NCBI GenBank assembly: GCA_965644295.1
Contig: CBFFRP010000559.1
Span: 1-64,000 of the forward strand
Source: Paraphysomonas bandaiensis
Taxonomy: Eukaryota; Chrysophyceae
Reading direction: 5' to 3'
Length of the DNA: 64,000 nucleotides
In this document: positions 43,840 through 58,759 of the stretch, piece by piece
Numbering within the stretch: the stretch's first letter is position 1
Layout of the letters: each line of letters begins with the position of its first letter
Notes under the pieces: model-generated
Told to the model about the DNA's origin: nothing
The model's input: the letters and a program-made list of their open reading frames with translations, nothing else
Database searches by the model: none
Made by a program: the position numbers and the translations under genes

Positions 43840-44381
43840 CATACATACATACATACATACATACATACATACATACATACATACATACATACATACATAC
43901 ATACATACATACATACATACATACATACATACATACATACATACATACATACATACATACATACATACATACATACATACATACATACATACATACATAC
44001 ATACATACATACATACATACATACATACATACATACATACATACATACATACATACATACATACATACATACATACATACATACATACATACATACATAC
44101 ATACATACATACATACATACATACATACATACATACATACATACATACATACATACATACATACATACATACATACATACATACATACATACATACATAC
44201 ATACATACATACATACATACATACATACATACATACATACATACATACATACATACATACATACATACATACATACATACATACATACATACATACATAC
44301 ATACATACATACATACATACATACATACATACATACATACATACATACATACATACATACATACATACATACATACATACA

Positions 44382-44415
<34 letters not shown>

Positions 44416-44861
44416 CATACATACATACATACATACATACATACATACATACATACATACATACATACATACATACATACATACATACATACATACATAC
44501 ATACATACATACATACATACATACATACATACATACATACATACATACATACATACATACATACATACATACATACATACATACATACATACATACATAC
44601 ATACATACATACATACATACATACATACATACATACATACATACATACATACATACATACATACATACATACATACATACATACATACATACATACATAC
44701 ATACATACATACATACATACATACATACATACATACATACATACATACATACATACATACATACATACATACATACATACATACATACATACATACATAC
44801 ATACATACATACATACATACATACATACATACATACATACATACATACATACATACATACA

Positions 44862-44890
<29 letters not shown>
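43840..44890. repeat. (ATAC)n microsatellite, about 260 units
   Basis: About 1050 bp of near-perfect ATAC repeats, with a single TATA interruption near 44411. It occupies most of the shared upstream region of the vWA and dioxygenase-like genes. The Ile-His-Thr-Tyr and Met-Tyr-Val-Cys frames through it are artefacts. Confidence 0.98.
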
Positions 44891-44892
<2 letters not shown>

Positions 44893-45023
44893 CTCTGTAT
44901 ATGGTATAGAGTACTGCAGGAGTGTACGTGTGTACAGTATGTTGTGGTGGTCCTGCGGCAGTGTATGTATGTGTTTGTTAAGAGTGTTCTCTATAGACCA
45001 GCCCTTCATCTTCTATCCTCATA

Positions 45024-47902
45024 ATGGACTTCATTGACAGTGACAGTGACACAGAGGGTCATGAGGACTCATATATGTGTGTTGTCTATAGAGAATTGTT
45101 TAAATCTATTGTACAGTTGCGACCCTCTACGAAACAGCGATCGGAGGACGCATCACACACTGAGATAGCTCTTAATGTCCTTGTTATTGGCACCATAGAG
45201 GTGAGAGGATCGAGACACACATACACATACATACACATACATATATATGAGTGTATACGTACATATACGTGTATATATACATACATATGACTGCATAGAC
45301 ACACTCACATATATATATACACATATACATACATACATGCATACATACATGCATATATAGATCTAATTTTCAGTTTAGATTTCAGATTTTTTGAATAATT
45401 TATCACTGATAAAGTTACTGAGAGTCCAATCGATTGATTCATATGAGGATTTGATTGCATCGGATTGTATTGACAGCGACTTGTTTGATGTTGTTGTGGA
45501 TACTATTCATGCATATGACTGCAATAGTAATACATACGATGCAGAGGCCTATACGTCTGTTGTCAAGAGATTATATGCTCGTATTACACCCGGCGGCATA
45601 CTTTTGACAACTGAGCATACCAACTCGTCAAATAGTGTTCTTAATTCGGCACACCTTTGGACTTCTTCATCTACGTTGGATATGTCAAGAGATAGTTTGT
45701 TGACTGTGCCCCCAGCAAGCTCAGCGTTCATTTCAACAGATGGGTCTCCGTTGCCGTCTCCTTATGATCATATTCTGTTGGTTCATAGAAAACGCTTAGC
45801 GATATGTGTGAACACTACACAAGCGCTTTATTGGGGAAGTCAAGGGGTTTCGATGGAAAGTGACGGAGAGGCAGATACTGGTTCATTGGCGCTAGAAAGA
45901 ACGTTCCTTGAAAGTATTACTGTGACACCTTACGTGAATCAGGAGCGCTTGACCGCTTTGGACAAGAAGAAAGCCGCTGAGTCACTGGTCGAGCATGGAG
46001 TTTGTATCATTAGAAGTCATTTTTCAAAAAAGGTAATATGTGCTGTGCATAGTTAATGTATTTGTTGTGATATAAGGTAGTGTATGTATTGACGTGGTTA
46101 CTTTATTGGCTATGATTTGTATTTAACCTGCTACGATATACACTACAATTGTGTATTATGTGTGCATAGTTCATGTACCAGTTTACGTACTACGTATCGT
46201 AGTCATGTGTGACGAAATATGGGGGTATGCATGATGATTGGGTAGTAATGACCTTGTGAGCCATAACTTGACACGATATACATGTGTAGATGGTTTTAGA
46301 GTGGGGAGAGGCAGCTCTAGTGGATTTTCAGTATGCTTATGATGAACTGAAGACTTCTAAAGGTTAGCATGTTCCATACGATTCTGTGTTACTGCGATAT
46401 GTATATTATGACTGCTGCTCCCATTTTTTGGTCACATACACCTGATTTCCGTTTCATTTCTGTAGGTATAGATCTTGACAACCCAGTAGAGGGTCAGGTA
46501 TGTGAATTTGTCACTTTTGGAGAGTGGTAGTTTTTTTGACAGAAACACTCTTGCAGATCATCAATAATTTTCATGAACTTTCAATGAGAGAAGCACGTCG
46601 TGTCGATTTACGAAATGGCTTAGCTATAAAGCGCAAAATAAAATCACACCCAGATGCATTCCGCTCAGATGACATTAAAAGTATTCTTGATGTAGTCATG
46701 AACCCAGAAGGTCCTCATGCTGGTGGAAACTGGGGAAGGTATATCTTTGACTGCATGTAGTAACCGCGATGCCTATGTTGTTTAGTTATGCACTAATGCC
46801 GAAAGCCTCATATCAGTGTGGTTTAAGAGTCATCTCTTGTACTAGGTGGAATTTCAATGGAGGAGGTCCTAATGCTGGGCCGCCACCTCTTACTCAAGGG
46901 GAACCAGGGGCAGTGATTTCGCTACCTGGATGCATGGATCAAACTATACATGCCGATACACCACATCTATGCACGTTATATCATGTACGATACAAGTACT
47001 TCCCCATGAAAACAGTATATATTGGCTGCATACGTTGGCTACCGTATCATTACTACTATTTCACGCTGTCGCCTTACTTCATATGAACAGTGCTACATAG
47101 TTTATATACGCTAATACCGCCCTTTATATATATAGCTGCCACCACACTACATCAACATGTTCATGATTGCTGCTGACCCGCACCAACAATTAAGGGATGA
47201 TTCAAATGGCACAACTGGTTGTGAGTGCTGCGACCTTAGGTATGTGGATCTCGCTTTCCTTAATTATGTATTCTCTAGAACAGTCTATGCGAGTTGTTTG
47301 TATAGTTCTATTTAGTAATATGGACCGCAGGGTAGGACAAACAGCCTTTGTTATGGGATCTCATATGTTACCAGTTACTGAACGTCTCATGACTACTGGT
47401 GAAGCAGGTATGTGGTGGGTGTGTATCCTTACAACATACCCGGGAGTCAACTATATCGAAGCAAAACTTATACTTGTAACATACATGTGTAGGGCTATTT
47501 AGAGGGTATATGTCAAGTAGTGTTGTACATGTTCTATGATGTGACGTGGGATGTCTAGCACTTGAAATACGTTGTATCGTTCCATGTACATGATACCCTA
47601 TACATAAAGTATCTGCAGCTGATTCGTGTCTTGTATGCTCTTCGTAACTGATATGTGCAGGAGAAAAAGAGCTAATGCTTAGACTAGTTAGACCCCACAT
47701 GAAACCAGGAGATGTGCTTTTATTTGACTGTCGTGTACTTCACTTTGGCCTGTCGAATAGGAGTTCAGGTACCTGTGATAGCGCCGTACCTGCAAGTACC
47801 AATGGGACCAGACGGCCAATCATATATGTTAATCACCACCAGACTTGGTTTAATGACCCTAAAAACTGGAATGATAACGAGAAATTATTTCCTACAAATT
47901 AA
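45024..47902 (+). CDS. Phytanoyl-CoA dioxygenase (PhyH)-like protein with methyltransferase-like N-terminus
   Basis: Fe(II)/2-oxoglutarate-dependent oxygenase; the substrate is unknown. Exons: 45024-45200, about 45384-46032, 46290-46362, 46466-46497, 46557-46738, 46846-46984, 47135-47239, 47331-47407, 47661-47902. The C-terminal half has iron ligands in TIHADTPHL (HxD) and GDVLLFDCRVLHFGLSNRS (distal His), plus the 2OG-binding Arg in RRPIIYVNHHQTWF. The N-terminal 250 residues resemble a class I methyltransferase or spermidine-synthase fold (NVLVIGTIE, LFDVVVDTIHAY, LYARITPGGILLTTEH), but the glycine-rich SAM motif is not seen. The first splice join does not keep frame with the best acceptor, so an exon or the true N-terminus may be missed near 45200-45390. 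From exon 2 onward the joins keep frame. Confidence 0.78.
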
Positions 47903-50000
47903 AATAGTAGCATGAGTAATAAAAAGAAAGTATGAAGAAGTTAGTGTATGTATTGCACATTTTTCTACTGGAGCTTGCAATAGTTCTCTATATATGCTAA
48001 CTAGAGCGTGTTTGCATTTTGCTCTTACACACAAAGGTGTTCGTCAAAATGCTCTATCGAAGGGGTTGCTAATAAGTTTTACATATTCGTGGAATAGTAC
48101 TGACATTTCTCTTATCACCAAAAATGTGAAATATAGATTAGCACAATCCGTCCAAAAATTCTCGATTGAGAACTCAGCAACTTGATAAATTAATTCAAGT
48201 GAATACAAGATACAAGTATTAGATATATTAAAAACCAATCTGCTCCGAAATATGTACTAAGTTGGTGGTTCTCACTTGTAGCTAATCCTGTATTCTGTGT
48301 AACAAATAATCAGACTTTCATATATTCTGTGTAACAATAGAATCCAAAATCTACAAAATTACAACCACAAAGAACCTGAGAATAGAGTCGTAGTTGTTAA
48401 TGTCAAGTTATGACACAATTGGATAATTTGTTTAGATCTGAAGATTCTATATACTTGCAATTGAGTGCAGTATTATGTGAGATGCAAGGATCGAAAGATA
48501 TATATGTAATTAGTACATTATATTGTGTAGTATGAAACTGAAGTAGAAGTGGGTGACTATACAGGATACGATCACTGAGTGTGTGGTTTGTACACTATAG
48601 TAGTAAGTGAATGGTGTTGAACACATCGAATACAACTTAGGTTCTTTATCATGTAATGTTTATAATTTTATCTTATCAATTGAGAATAGCAAACCTTAGC
48701 AAATAATGTCAAGTTCTGATATAATTTACTAAGTTAACTAAACGTGTATTCACTCACTAATAATCTTAAAACTGTAATAATAATAAAACATATCATGTTA
48801 TCTCTACTACCACTCATTTCAAATTTCAAGTATGATCTTACCTCTTACATCGCCACAATCTTCTTGTATGGTATATATATTCAGTTCTCATTACTTCTCA
48901 TAATACGGTTAACTACTACTGTATTATCTAGTAACCATCATAATTTCAATACCTTAGAATTAGAGCTTTTGATTGCTCAAACAGCAACACTCAACAGTTA
49001 AACATATGACTTGTACAAAACAATATTGGTATTGGTGACTGATGTACTGCTACAATCACACTACTTCTACAATAACAACAACAAACAACTTCACTATCAG
49101 CAATGTACAGCGTTTCTTGAAGCCCAACTTAAATCACCAATTAATAGGATGTTATTTATTTACAAAACGTCAAGAAATAATCTGATATTATAAAAACAAA
49201 CTATATATGCAGTAAAGATAGAGAGACTGAAATATTCGTGTTTATGGTTTAGAAAGCAATTTTTATAGTCTTGATTTTGCTTTCACCGACTTAAACTTGA
49301 TCATCAAATACAGTTAGAGACAGCAGAGCACATGAATGGAGATTCCTTTTCATTAAATCGAATCACGTATTGGTTGAACATTGCCAAGTGGTGTTTCAGG
49401 TCTCCAGTAATAGTTGGAATATTTAACCTTAAGTATTTACAGAATCATGTCGTGCTGATAAGATATCTTCCATTGTATAGGACGGAGAAAGAACGGTAAG
49501 TGACAAAGATAATCGATAAAATTATATAGATTATGACACATCAAAGAAGAGGTCAAGCTATGAACGACACGTCATAAGAGTGGTTGTGTAAGGTCATGTA
49601 TTTGACACTGTCTCATGTAGTTGAACAAGATTCAATAGTAGTCATGTACTACAGTATGTGCCTGTTATCAATACAGCCGTACTGAAAGAGAGATATACAG
49701 TATACCATGCATGAAGGATTTCATACTATAACTGTGTATCTGCCTATTTCTTCCCGTGCGCACTGAGCCAGAGTTGCAGATGTAGATAAATTACTCACAT
49801 CTTTTTATCTTACGCATACTCGAGCAACCGTTGTGAGCCGTAAAACTGTCGTACAGATTATATTCCCTGCTAAGACAAAAACATACCACTGATACAAAGA
49901 CAACGTCCTTATTGTTACTTAAGACTATCACTGCACGATGCTACAACGAATGTATTCCACAAACATACCATATATAGAGTTGAACAGCATTCTCACTGTA
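47903..50000. other. Convergent intergenic region, no gene seen
   Basis: AT-rich, with only short frames. It lies between the 3' ends of the dioxygenase-like and RING/LRR genes. No repeat array or RNA gene is recognised. Confidence 0.45.
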
Positions 50001-53000
50001 TCAGGTCGTATTAACATATGGGAACATCACAAGCCAATCAAGCGCTAACATGAAGAAAATACAAGCGGTTAAATTTGACAGTTTTAACTCGATCCAGCAT
50101 TGTATTTGAGCGGAACACATATTCCTGTATGATGACCTTCCAACAGGGCTATTTTTTTGTTTTCTAAAGAGAAAATTAGAACGGCACGATAAGTGCACAG
50201 CCTCCACATCTATTTTAAAGTGCATACCACCATTGCATCACAATAAACAAAACACATGCTATACATCGCATGTACACGGCACTGAATATCTGTGAGAAGA
50301 CTAATACCAAAACCCATGATACGTAAAGCTGATGCATGGGTGCCTACCTTCAGCAGCTTTCATAATTGCATTCGTGTCCTGTAGAGATAGTGGAAGGCCT
50401 TGTAGCATCATGACCTCAACCATACTCTCCTTGCACTATATTCGGAATACACAACTATCAAGTGGACGGTACAAAATATGGTACTACAAACCTTGAGTAA
50501 ATTCACTATACTCTCTACACTCTTCTTTGTAGTAAAAGTATAGGCCATGTCAATTACCTTCGGAAATCAATGAGATATAGACAACATGTGAAATGCATGC
50601 ACTAGATAAACGAAATACCGGAAAATATCATATGAACTGATAACAGTATGTATCCCTAGTTGTCTAATATACGTACCCTGAGCTCTTCTTTTCCGGCAAT
50701 TGCTGACAAACAGTGCTGAAACCCACGGTCTCCCATCCGATTATAGGCCAATGACACCACTTGGAGCTTATGAAGGCCAGACAAAATCTGATACGCAGGT
50801 ATTAACCATTGTGAATAAGCACGCTATAGTTGCAACTAGGTTGAAGTACAAATATCACGAAACGTGTACAACATCATACAATCTGAATATACTGCTTAAC
50901 AGATTTGTTAATTACATCAGTTATATTCTTCTTCTGATTCGGCAGCACGAGTGTGATCCTATTCCAGCTCAGATCCAGCAGCCTAAACATAGAAAAGAAT
51001 AAGATAACGATAGAAATCAACATTTACACCTTAAAACCTAAATACACAAACAATGCACGCTGTCACGATTTACTTACTTGAGCTTCGTCATTTCTATTAG
51101 TTGAGATGCTATAACCGCTGGTAAAATATACGATTAAGTGATGTATTTGATAGAACTTATCAGAAGAAATACAATAACAAATGTATCACAATTGATGAAA
51201 CACAATTTCATCAATATCAGGCAAATCGTAAAGGAATTCAACACAAGTAGATACGGTGAAGTATTATGTAGTTTGACACGGTATAGTGTACTGCATTATA
51301 TATCTAAATGTAAAGTGGCAGTGCATTACGTTCATTTAATGTTATCGCGTTGTCACGGAGATCTAATTTGAGCAAGGTATCGTCCCCACCACCATCCCGA
51401 ACGGCAACTGCAATTGTACCACGTAAAGAATAGTAACACACGACAAAATAAATAACTTGCTAAATACTTACTCAATAGCTCAACCATCCCGAAATCTGAT
51501 ATTCCGTTTCCCCGGAGACTGAAAATATGTGAGGAAAATATAGTCCCAAGAGTATACTAGATATTACATGCATGCACATAAACGTTCAGTCTACAGCATT
51601 TGCAAAGCAAGTATAACTATAGCGCAGAATATATCAACATTTTAAAACTTAATATTTTTCGCACTGAATTAGTTTTACCATATATCCGTGATTGAACGAC
51701 ATTCTGTTGATAAAGCATCCGATATGACAGACACACCAGTATCCCCAATCCTACAAAGATATCAACGTGAGTACATAGAAGCACAAAGACGGAAAAGAAA
51801 CAAAATAGTAGTTTTAAATAGTGTGTCCTACTTGTTTCCTCCCAAGTCAAGCTTCCTGAGAGTTTTGAGCGGACACTTCCCTCGTAAAGTGAACTTATCG
51901 AACACATCTTGAAGAGCAGTAGCACTCAACAACACATCCTGCAACCACCACACAAAATTTCATATCAGTGCTACAATAGAAATTTTACATATCCATCACT
52001 GTACGTACCGTAAGTATAAGACTCTCAATCGAATTATCAGGGGTGGTGATAGGAATTTCTGATGGGCGAATCTTTCCATAGTGGCCAAGATCAACAGTCT
52101 GTCGGTTGTGAATGCCACTGGGAGAGGCTGTTCTGTAATATGGTACACGTAAGAAACTACGGTACTGGACAGCACACAGAATAGTGGAGAAGCAAACTGC
52201 AGTGCGAGCTACAGGGCTTTCAAGTACAAACCTGAAAATCATACATTCCTCTGCCATAGCATTCCTATCGTGACCAATAGGAGCTGCGGAAAGCCTTCTC
52301 TTGAGCTCTGATGGGCCTACAGAGTACTCCACACATACCCCACGTCCTACACCATCATACCGCTTACGATGTACTGAATATGTTCACAAATATCTATTTT
52401 TTATAACACTGGTTTCGCCAGTCTATGACTAATAAAGCGGTACAGCACAGACGAACAAATATTTGAATAAACATGGTTTTGATATCAGATGTACCAATAT
52501 AAACAACCACATACCTTTGCTATTGGGCTGTATACTTGTCGATGATGCAATTGAGACCAAGCTTTCTGATCCATTTAAAGACGAGTACTCCTGTAAACAA
52601 TTCGAGTAGAGTATACATAATTACATGACAAGCACAGAATAAGTGTACACACCGATGGAGCAGGGGCTGTCATGGAAGGAGAGGTATTCGGTCTCAAAAC
52701 CTTCGCGTTGACGAGAATATCACTACTTATGGTCGGATTCAGTATATCAGTTAAGTGAACCTACATATGTTGCGCGGTGGGATAAGAGCATATCCAAAAA
52801 CAAAATATACACTTACAGAGTGACGAACAGGCTTCGGGCTCTTCCATGGAGATGTTTCAGTTAGTGATAGCTTCCGGCTACTTAGAGGCTCGTTGCTAGT
52901 CAACGGTGACATTATACTTCTAAGCTCCTGTACCTCTTTCTTTACAGACATATTTAAACTCGTAGTACTATCGCAGTGGAGCGTATATCTCATTCTATTT

Positions 53001-56000
53001 CTGAGTGTAGCTTTTCGTGGAGTGATGCCAGTAGATATGTTAGATAAGGACCTTTGAATCTGCTTTGATTGAGGAAGTGTATCTACAAAGACGTCTCTCT
53101 TTTCTTCTTCATTAACATCAATATCATCGTCAACGGATACTTTGCCTAGCTCAGATGGAAGGTATCTATAAATTGGTCGTCAACTACAGTTACCACATAC
53201 AGTAAAAACGGAACACAGCACAGCACAACATCAAATGAGACGGCATGTATTCTGCACTTACACCCCACTGTGCATGAAGTCTCCAAGTGTTGAGGGCCTC
53301 CTGAGAAGTTTCCTAGCATTAGAAGAGGACCTATTCAGGGTAGCCTTATCTCCAGCTGCACATATGGATTCCTCAGATCACAACAGCAATATGGTACGTC
53401 GATTTGTGGAAATCGTATATGATGATGTCATAATTAAATTCTGCGCACTCAGTACTGTGTATAAAGACGGTTTACCCAATACCAACCTTGATTATCCTGT
53501 TCCAATGTTTGAAAACTTCCGAGTCTATCTTCAGGAAATTCATAGGCTCCAAATTCCCAGTCTGAAAAGAATTTTAGTACTTATATGGTATACAGCCCCA
53601 GCCACTTTTCCTATCTGAATATATACACGATGTTTACAGTGGTGAGGAAATATAACTGACCTCCACTTGAGCTAAACGACCCAAGGGTTTTAATCGCCGC
53701 CTTCTCTTCCGTCGGAAGTACACTCTTGGAAGAAATGGGAACTGTGTTGACTCTCCTTAACACATACAATTGATACTCCCCAATGGGCTTCGGGCGACCT
53801 GCACAAAGCATAAACCATTCCTATACACTCATATGTCCCAACGCGTCGATAGACGGCATATATATTAACACTCCACACTTGGTATCATCACACAGTGAGA
53901 TACACACTGCATACACAAGCTCATGTAATAGCGGCCTACCTACTACTCTCCCAACTTCAACTTCACTTTTCACTCTCTCTTCTACAGCTTCGTCTAAAGT
54001 TAGGCTGCCCAGAGACCCATCATCTATCATTAAAAACAAAGTAACTTTTAACTCTATAGGATGCATTTTCACAGGCTTGAAACAATCTTGTGATAAGTTC
54101 GCAGTAACTGTACGTAGTAGGTATATGTATATTAAATAAATGGACCTGTGGGTCTCTCCTTCGGAGATATAGGTGGTTCCTCAAGTATTTTATTCGAAGA
54201 ACGAATGCTTATGCCGCCCCAAACCCAATCATCTGTCCAACCCGAGTCCGACATCAGTTTCTCCCATTCTTCTAATTTACGAATCTATACATAAATATTC
54301 ACACGATAACTGGGGTATATATATCATGGGTAAGTACACCAACACTTATGTAGTAATAATATAGATTTTGCTCTTATAGTGGGTGAAAAAAATAAACATA
54401 AATTACGTGGAGATCAAACAAATTTTCAATGGATGACTACCTGAAGCATGGTGACCTTCGCTAGGTGTTCCAACTCAGCATTGCTTTTCGTCAACAAGGC
54501 CTTATGGTCTTGATTGGAGTACGGCATAATCCCTAACGTGCGATGAGATTAAAGTGAGTACAACCACAAAATTAAATGTTTTGGTCTAATAGGGTCAGAT
54601 CAAGGAATTGTAAGTTAGCACAATCGTCATACGTGTCATCTGATTTTATGGGTACACAACAATACCATAGGAGCATATTATCGCACAGTAACAGACCAAC
54701 CACTTCTAGCAGGGTTACCTTTTTCCCGTGACTCTTTTCGAACTTTATCCCAATCTATACCCGTCGATGACATAGTCTAGAGTTGTTGAATCAGATAAAT
54801 TTAAGTAGATTCGTAGGTGGTAATATTGTACATTCTATACATCACAATTCGAATCTTTTATCTCGGCAGCTGTTGAGAACCGTATGTTTGTACACGCTTA
54901 ACATTTACTAACCTTATTTCGTCTACTTGTGGCGGTACTCCTAGTACTATCACTGCTAAGAGATGCGTCTTCAGAGACTTTGTTAGGCAACCGGCCAATT
55001 TCGTATGAGCTTAATTCCTTGTCAGCATACACATCGTAAATGTATTTAAGTGTTTTCTTGTGGCCAGTGGTTAGCTCACTCGATGATTTCTATTGGTACA
55101 AAACTTGTTACTTCAACATATCCTTCATTGAACTGTGCGAAGCGATACAGATAGATAGTACAAGATAGAAATCTAAAGACTTAGTGGAGTGATATTTGTA
55201 CATCATCAATACCGTAAACAGCAATTTTGTAACATGAGCTTACAGTGAAGGGCTGAGTTGTAGGTTTTAGTCCATGTCTCCTACTCTGAGCATATTTATT
55301 CATCTTAATTTTCTGCAGCACATGCTCGCACTCTCTATCCCATGCGTCCAATATCATACATACAAAGTATGGTACACAAATGGAATGATTCTTGCAGTGC
55401 TTCAAAGCTGAATCACATTGTTAAGCACATCACCATGGTTGACAATTATATGGTTGTGCGGGCAATACATATAGTTTATACACTGTATAATGTGCACATG
55501 AGAGCATACGGAATGCGATAGTATCATTTATTGTACACATAATAATCACAAGGAATTTCAGCGTATGCAAAATATAAAAACCTGTCGGAAAATCTAACGG
55601 GGCTAAGAGCTGCTTTCCTTCCCACAACCGCTGGACCACCACCGGGAGTAAATTAACAGGAGGGTACACGTTAATATCGTATTGCGCCTCAGAGACAGTT
55701 GGTATAGGAATACCCTGTATATTGGGTTTAGTATTGCCCGCTGCAGCACTCGTGAATGTATTATTCGGTGCCGTATTTTGATTCGAACTGTGCCCTGCAT
55801 TAGCAGCTGTATTTTGAGTATTATTCTGCTGTTTTGTAGGCGATTTGGCTGCCGATTTCTGGGGAGTGTCTGACCCAGATGTAGTAGCTGCTTCGACAGC
55901 TTTCGCCTGGGCCTGTATACACACTCGAAGGTCAGTTGGCAAGATGGCGCTTTGTAGTAGTATTGGGTGTCATCATATTCAGCATAAGGATACCTCATTA

Positions 56001-58759
56001 CACTCCAGAATCGCTTCGGCCTTCATGGTCCCGTACAATGATACCAATTTACAGGGGTTATCAGAAGTGGAGACCAGCATATGCAACAAAGCACTTATGC
56101 TTGATTCATTCCACGGTATATCAACCCCTATATCACACATATTACAGCGTACAGACACAAGTATGTTACAAATTGGTGGCGAAATGTATAAAATTAGCAT
56201 ATGCGACATATATGCATGGACACAATGAGTATCAACTAGTCTTTATCCAAACAAGATTATATGTAAGCTATAATCAAACATTGCAATATATTCTATACGT
56301 AGTTCTTCAATACTGACCATACTCCACACATGCCGGAATTAAGGCCCTCATTGTAAAGCGGCATTCCTCTGATTCAATGAGGCACTTCAGGATTAACACT
56401 GCTCGTTTAAGTGTGATGGTCGAAATTTTCTTGGCTGCATATGTACAGATCAGATTATAACGAACACATATAAAAACATTTACGCAATAACAGTACACAC
56501 TTGAAACACATAACCTCACCTACAAGACTTTGCTTTGCTGATGATCCAGTGAGAGTCATTTTCATATAAAACTCTTCCGGCGTGGGGTGGTGTACACCTT
56601 GACCTTCATCATCATACACTAGCTTGTTAACTTTGACACACCTGATTCGCCAAGGTTAAATCTATTCATACATATGTACAAAGGTTCACTAGACATTGTG
56701 TGCAATACAACGCTGTTTTTTTCAACCCAGTGCACACCACTATGCAGTAAAAAATAAGCATGATACACACACACTGTTACCTTTCATTCAAGGTCATCAC
56801 CAACAATATGGCAACAATATAGGCCGCCCCAGGCTTTGTGTATTCCTGAGCCTTTGGAAGTAACCCTAGAAGCTTTCCGAATATATACAAATGTGTATTA
56901 GTGCAATTATAATCCGCCAGTGGATGAGAAATCACAGGAAATAGCTTCGTTTTATTAGAAGAAAATGACCTTCCACTTTCTTGAGTATGTGGCCTCTTCG
57001 GAGAGCAATTCGAGTGCCTTTGCATTCGAGATAAATTTTTCTGAGTTAATGTGGGAGATTGTCTGCACGCAGAAGCAGGAGCTGTACTCGGAGGCTTATC
57101 ACACTGCACTACCGACACATCCGGCGAAGTGGGTCTGCTAACATTCCTGCTTGGTGCCATTGACGCATAACTTGCCGCGTTGTTTGTTAGCATGGGCATG
57201 TTGTCGTACTGTTGACATGGGACTATCTGACTAAAAAAGTCAACAACGGACTTAACTTTCGCCTCAACCACATTGCGAGACAGGCGATTTCGGCTAAAAA
57301 TATCCTTTAGAATATCATAAATTGGCTCATAGCTATCCAAAAGGTAGTTCTTCCAGAGCTTGGTATATACATCGACAATGAAATCCAATGCTGTAGAATT
57401 AGTATACGCTGGAATCGAAATGGGTAAATTCGGTTGTTGTGCAGACGATGGATTCATGGCATTTGTCAACTGAGTTTTGGATGTGTTCGCCTTCATACTG
57501 GTACCTCGTTTTTTATTCGAAAGAGATTTCGAAACTTTGTCCTTCCTCATTTGTTTAGTATGTCCTTGAGGTGTCAATGTCGTAAGTTCGGAGTCATCAG
57601 AAAGACTTACCAAATCAGCTGGAGCAGCACTTTCATTAGGTCTTGGCGGAAGGCCTTAGATATTTACATTGAAATCACTTCAACTTGAAACGATGGCAAC
57701 AATATATCAAAGCACGTACCTATTGGTTTAGGCGGTCCTCTAGTCGGCACATCATTATCTTTGATACGACCATGACCATGTCTAAGGTAGAACATCAACG
57801 AAAGTGTCAACGATGCCATAGAAATAACCACATGTAACCAATGATGAAGATAAAGAATGGCTGACAACAGATGATGTATTTATACACCACGCATACTCTA
57901 TTGGTCGCTTACATAAATACGGTCATCGTACTACCATCGAAGTGTACAACATTTTGTAATAGGGAAACCTATCTACTACATACCACACTCCTCGAAAGGA
58001 GACCTCATTGGTAGTAACCGAATGATAAAGACTATGTAGAACCACATTACCTGAGCTGATGTTGTTTTTTGTGTGGCACATTCGCACTTTGCTGGATGTT
58101 GTGATGCCCAATTGAGTGGTACAGTAATGAATCCTTCGAAGTAAGAGCTTGTGACCCCGTTAAATCCTACACAGGTAAATTAGCACAGAACATCCAAACA
58201 GTGAATATGCCGCTAGAAACAATATCATAGACGTTATTCAGTGATGAAGCTAACATATTCTCGGAATTATTCCAATAAATATCTTAGAGAGACTTCAAAT
58301 CTCCATGTTGAATATGAAAATTCAGATACACAGGAAACAACCCAAGAATAAAAACAAGATACGACAAATATCTCAAGTATACATGTATAAATACCACTAT
58401 ACATTAGCACTGATGTATGTATGGTATGTAATACATCCCATTCTATATATAATACGGCTACATCGCTACCTTTCTAGCTCGTTTGATCGTAGTAATCATA
58501 TTAGGAGCCATTGGATGAGCACATAATGGACATCCAGGATCACATCCTTTGCAAGTAATAAAGCATCCAGTGATAAGTTTCAGTATCTGTGATAGTGTTG
58601 AAACTCACCTGGTTTAGCTTGATCAAGACATCGAATTAATAATTGTTTAATTCCAATCGATAATTGACAATGAGAACATATCAAACATCTTCCTTCACAG
58701 ATTACATGAATGGCATCATCAATACGTGAACAAAAGCTACAATTAGCATCATGTGACAT
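50001..58759 (-). CDS. Large RING-like / leucine-rich-repeat protein (about 30 exons)
   Basis: I do not recognise a named family. Reading from ATG 58759, successive exons keep frame through about 30 GT-AG joins to TGA 50001. The first are 58759-58609, 58546-58470, 58166-58051, 57781-57720 and 57654-56781. The N-terminus has paired cysteines like a RING or related zinc finger: NCSFCSRIDDAIHVICEGRC, LICSHC, IRC, and GCDPGCPLCAHPM. Then come basic and low-complexity segments, a helical region (TALDFIVDVYTKLWKNYLL and TNTHLYIFGKLLGLLPKAQE), an Asn/Ser/Thr/Pro-rich linker, and a Trp-rich motif (GWTDDWVWGG). The C-terminal third has leucine-rich repeats of the ribonuclease-inhibitor/NLR style: LRKLDLGGNKIGDTGVSVI, LRGNGISDFGMVELL, LLKLDLRDNAIT, LLDLSWNRIT and LQVVSLAYNRMGDRGF. 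An E3-ligase or scaffold role is inference. Two or more genes remain possible; several internal exons in 50700-51450 are only tentative. Confidence 0.6.

Noticed and set aside
53235-53618. Plus-strand 127-aa frame
   Set aside because: It overlaps minus-strand exons of the RING/LRR gene that splice in frame, so it is a shadow frame.
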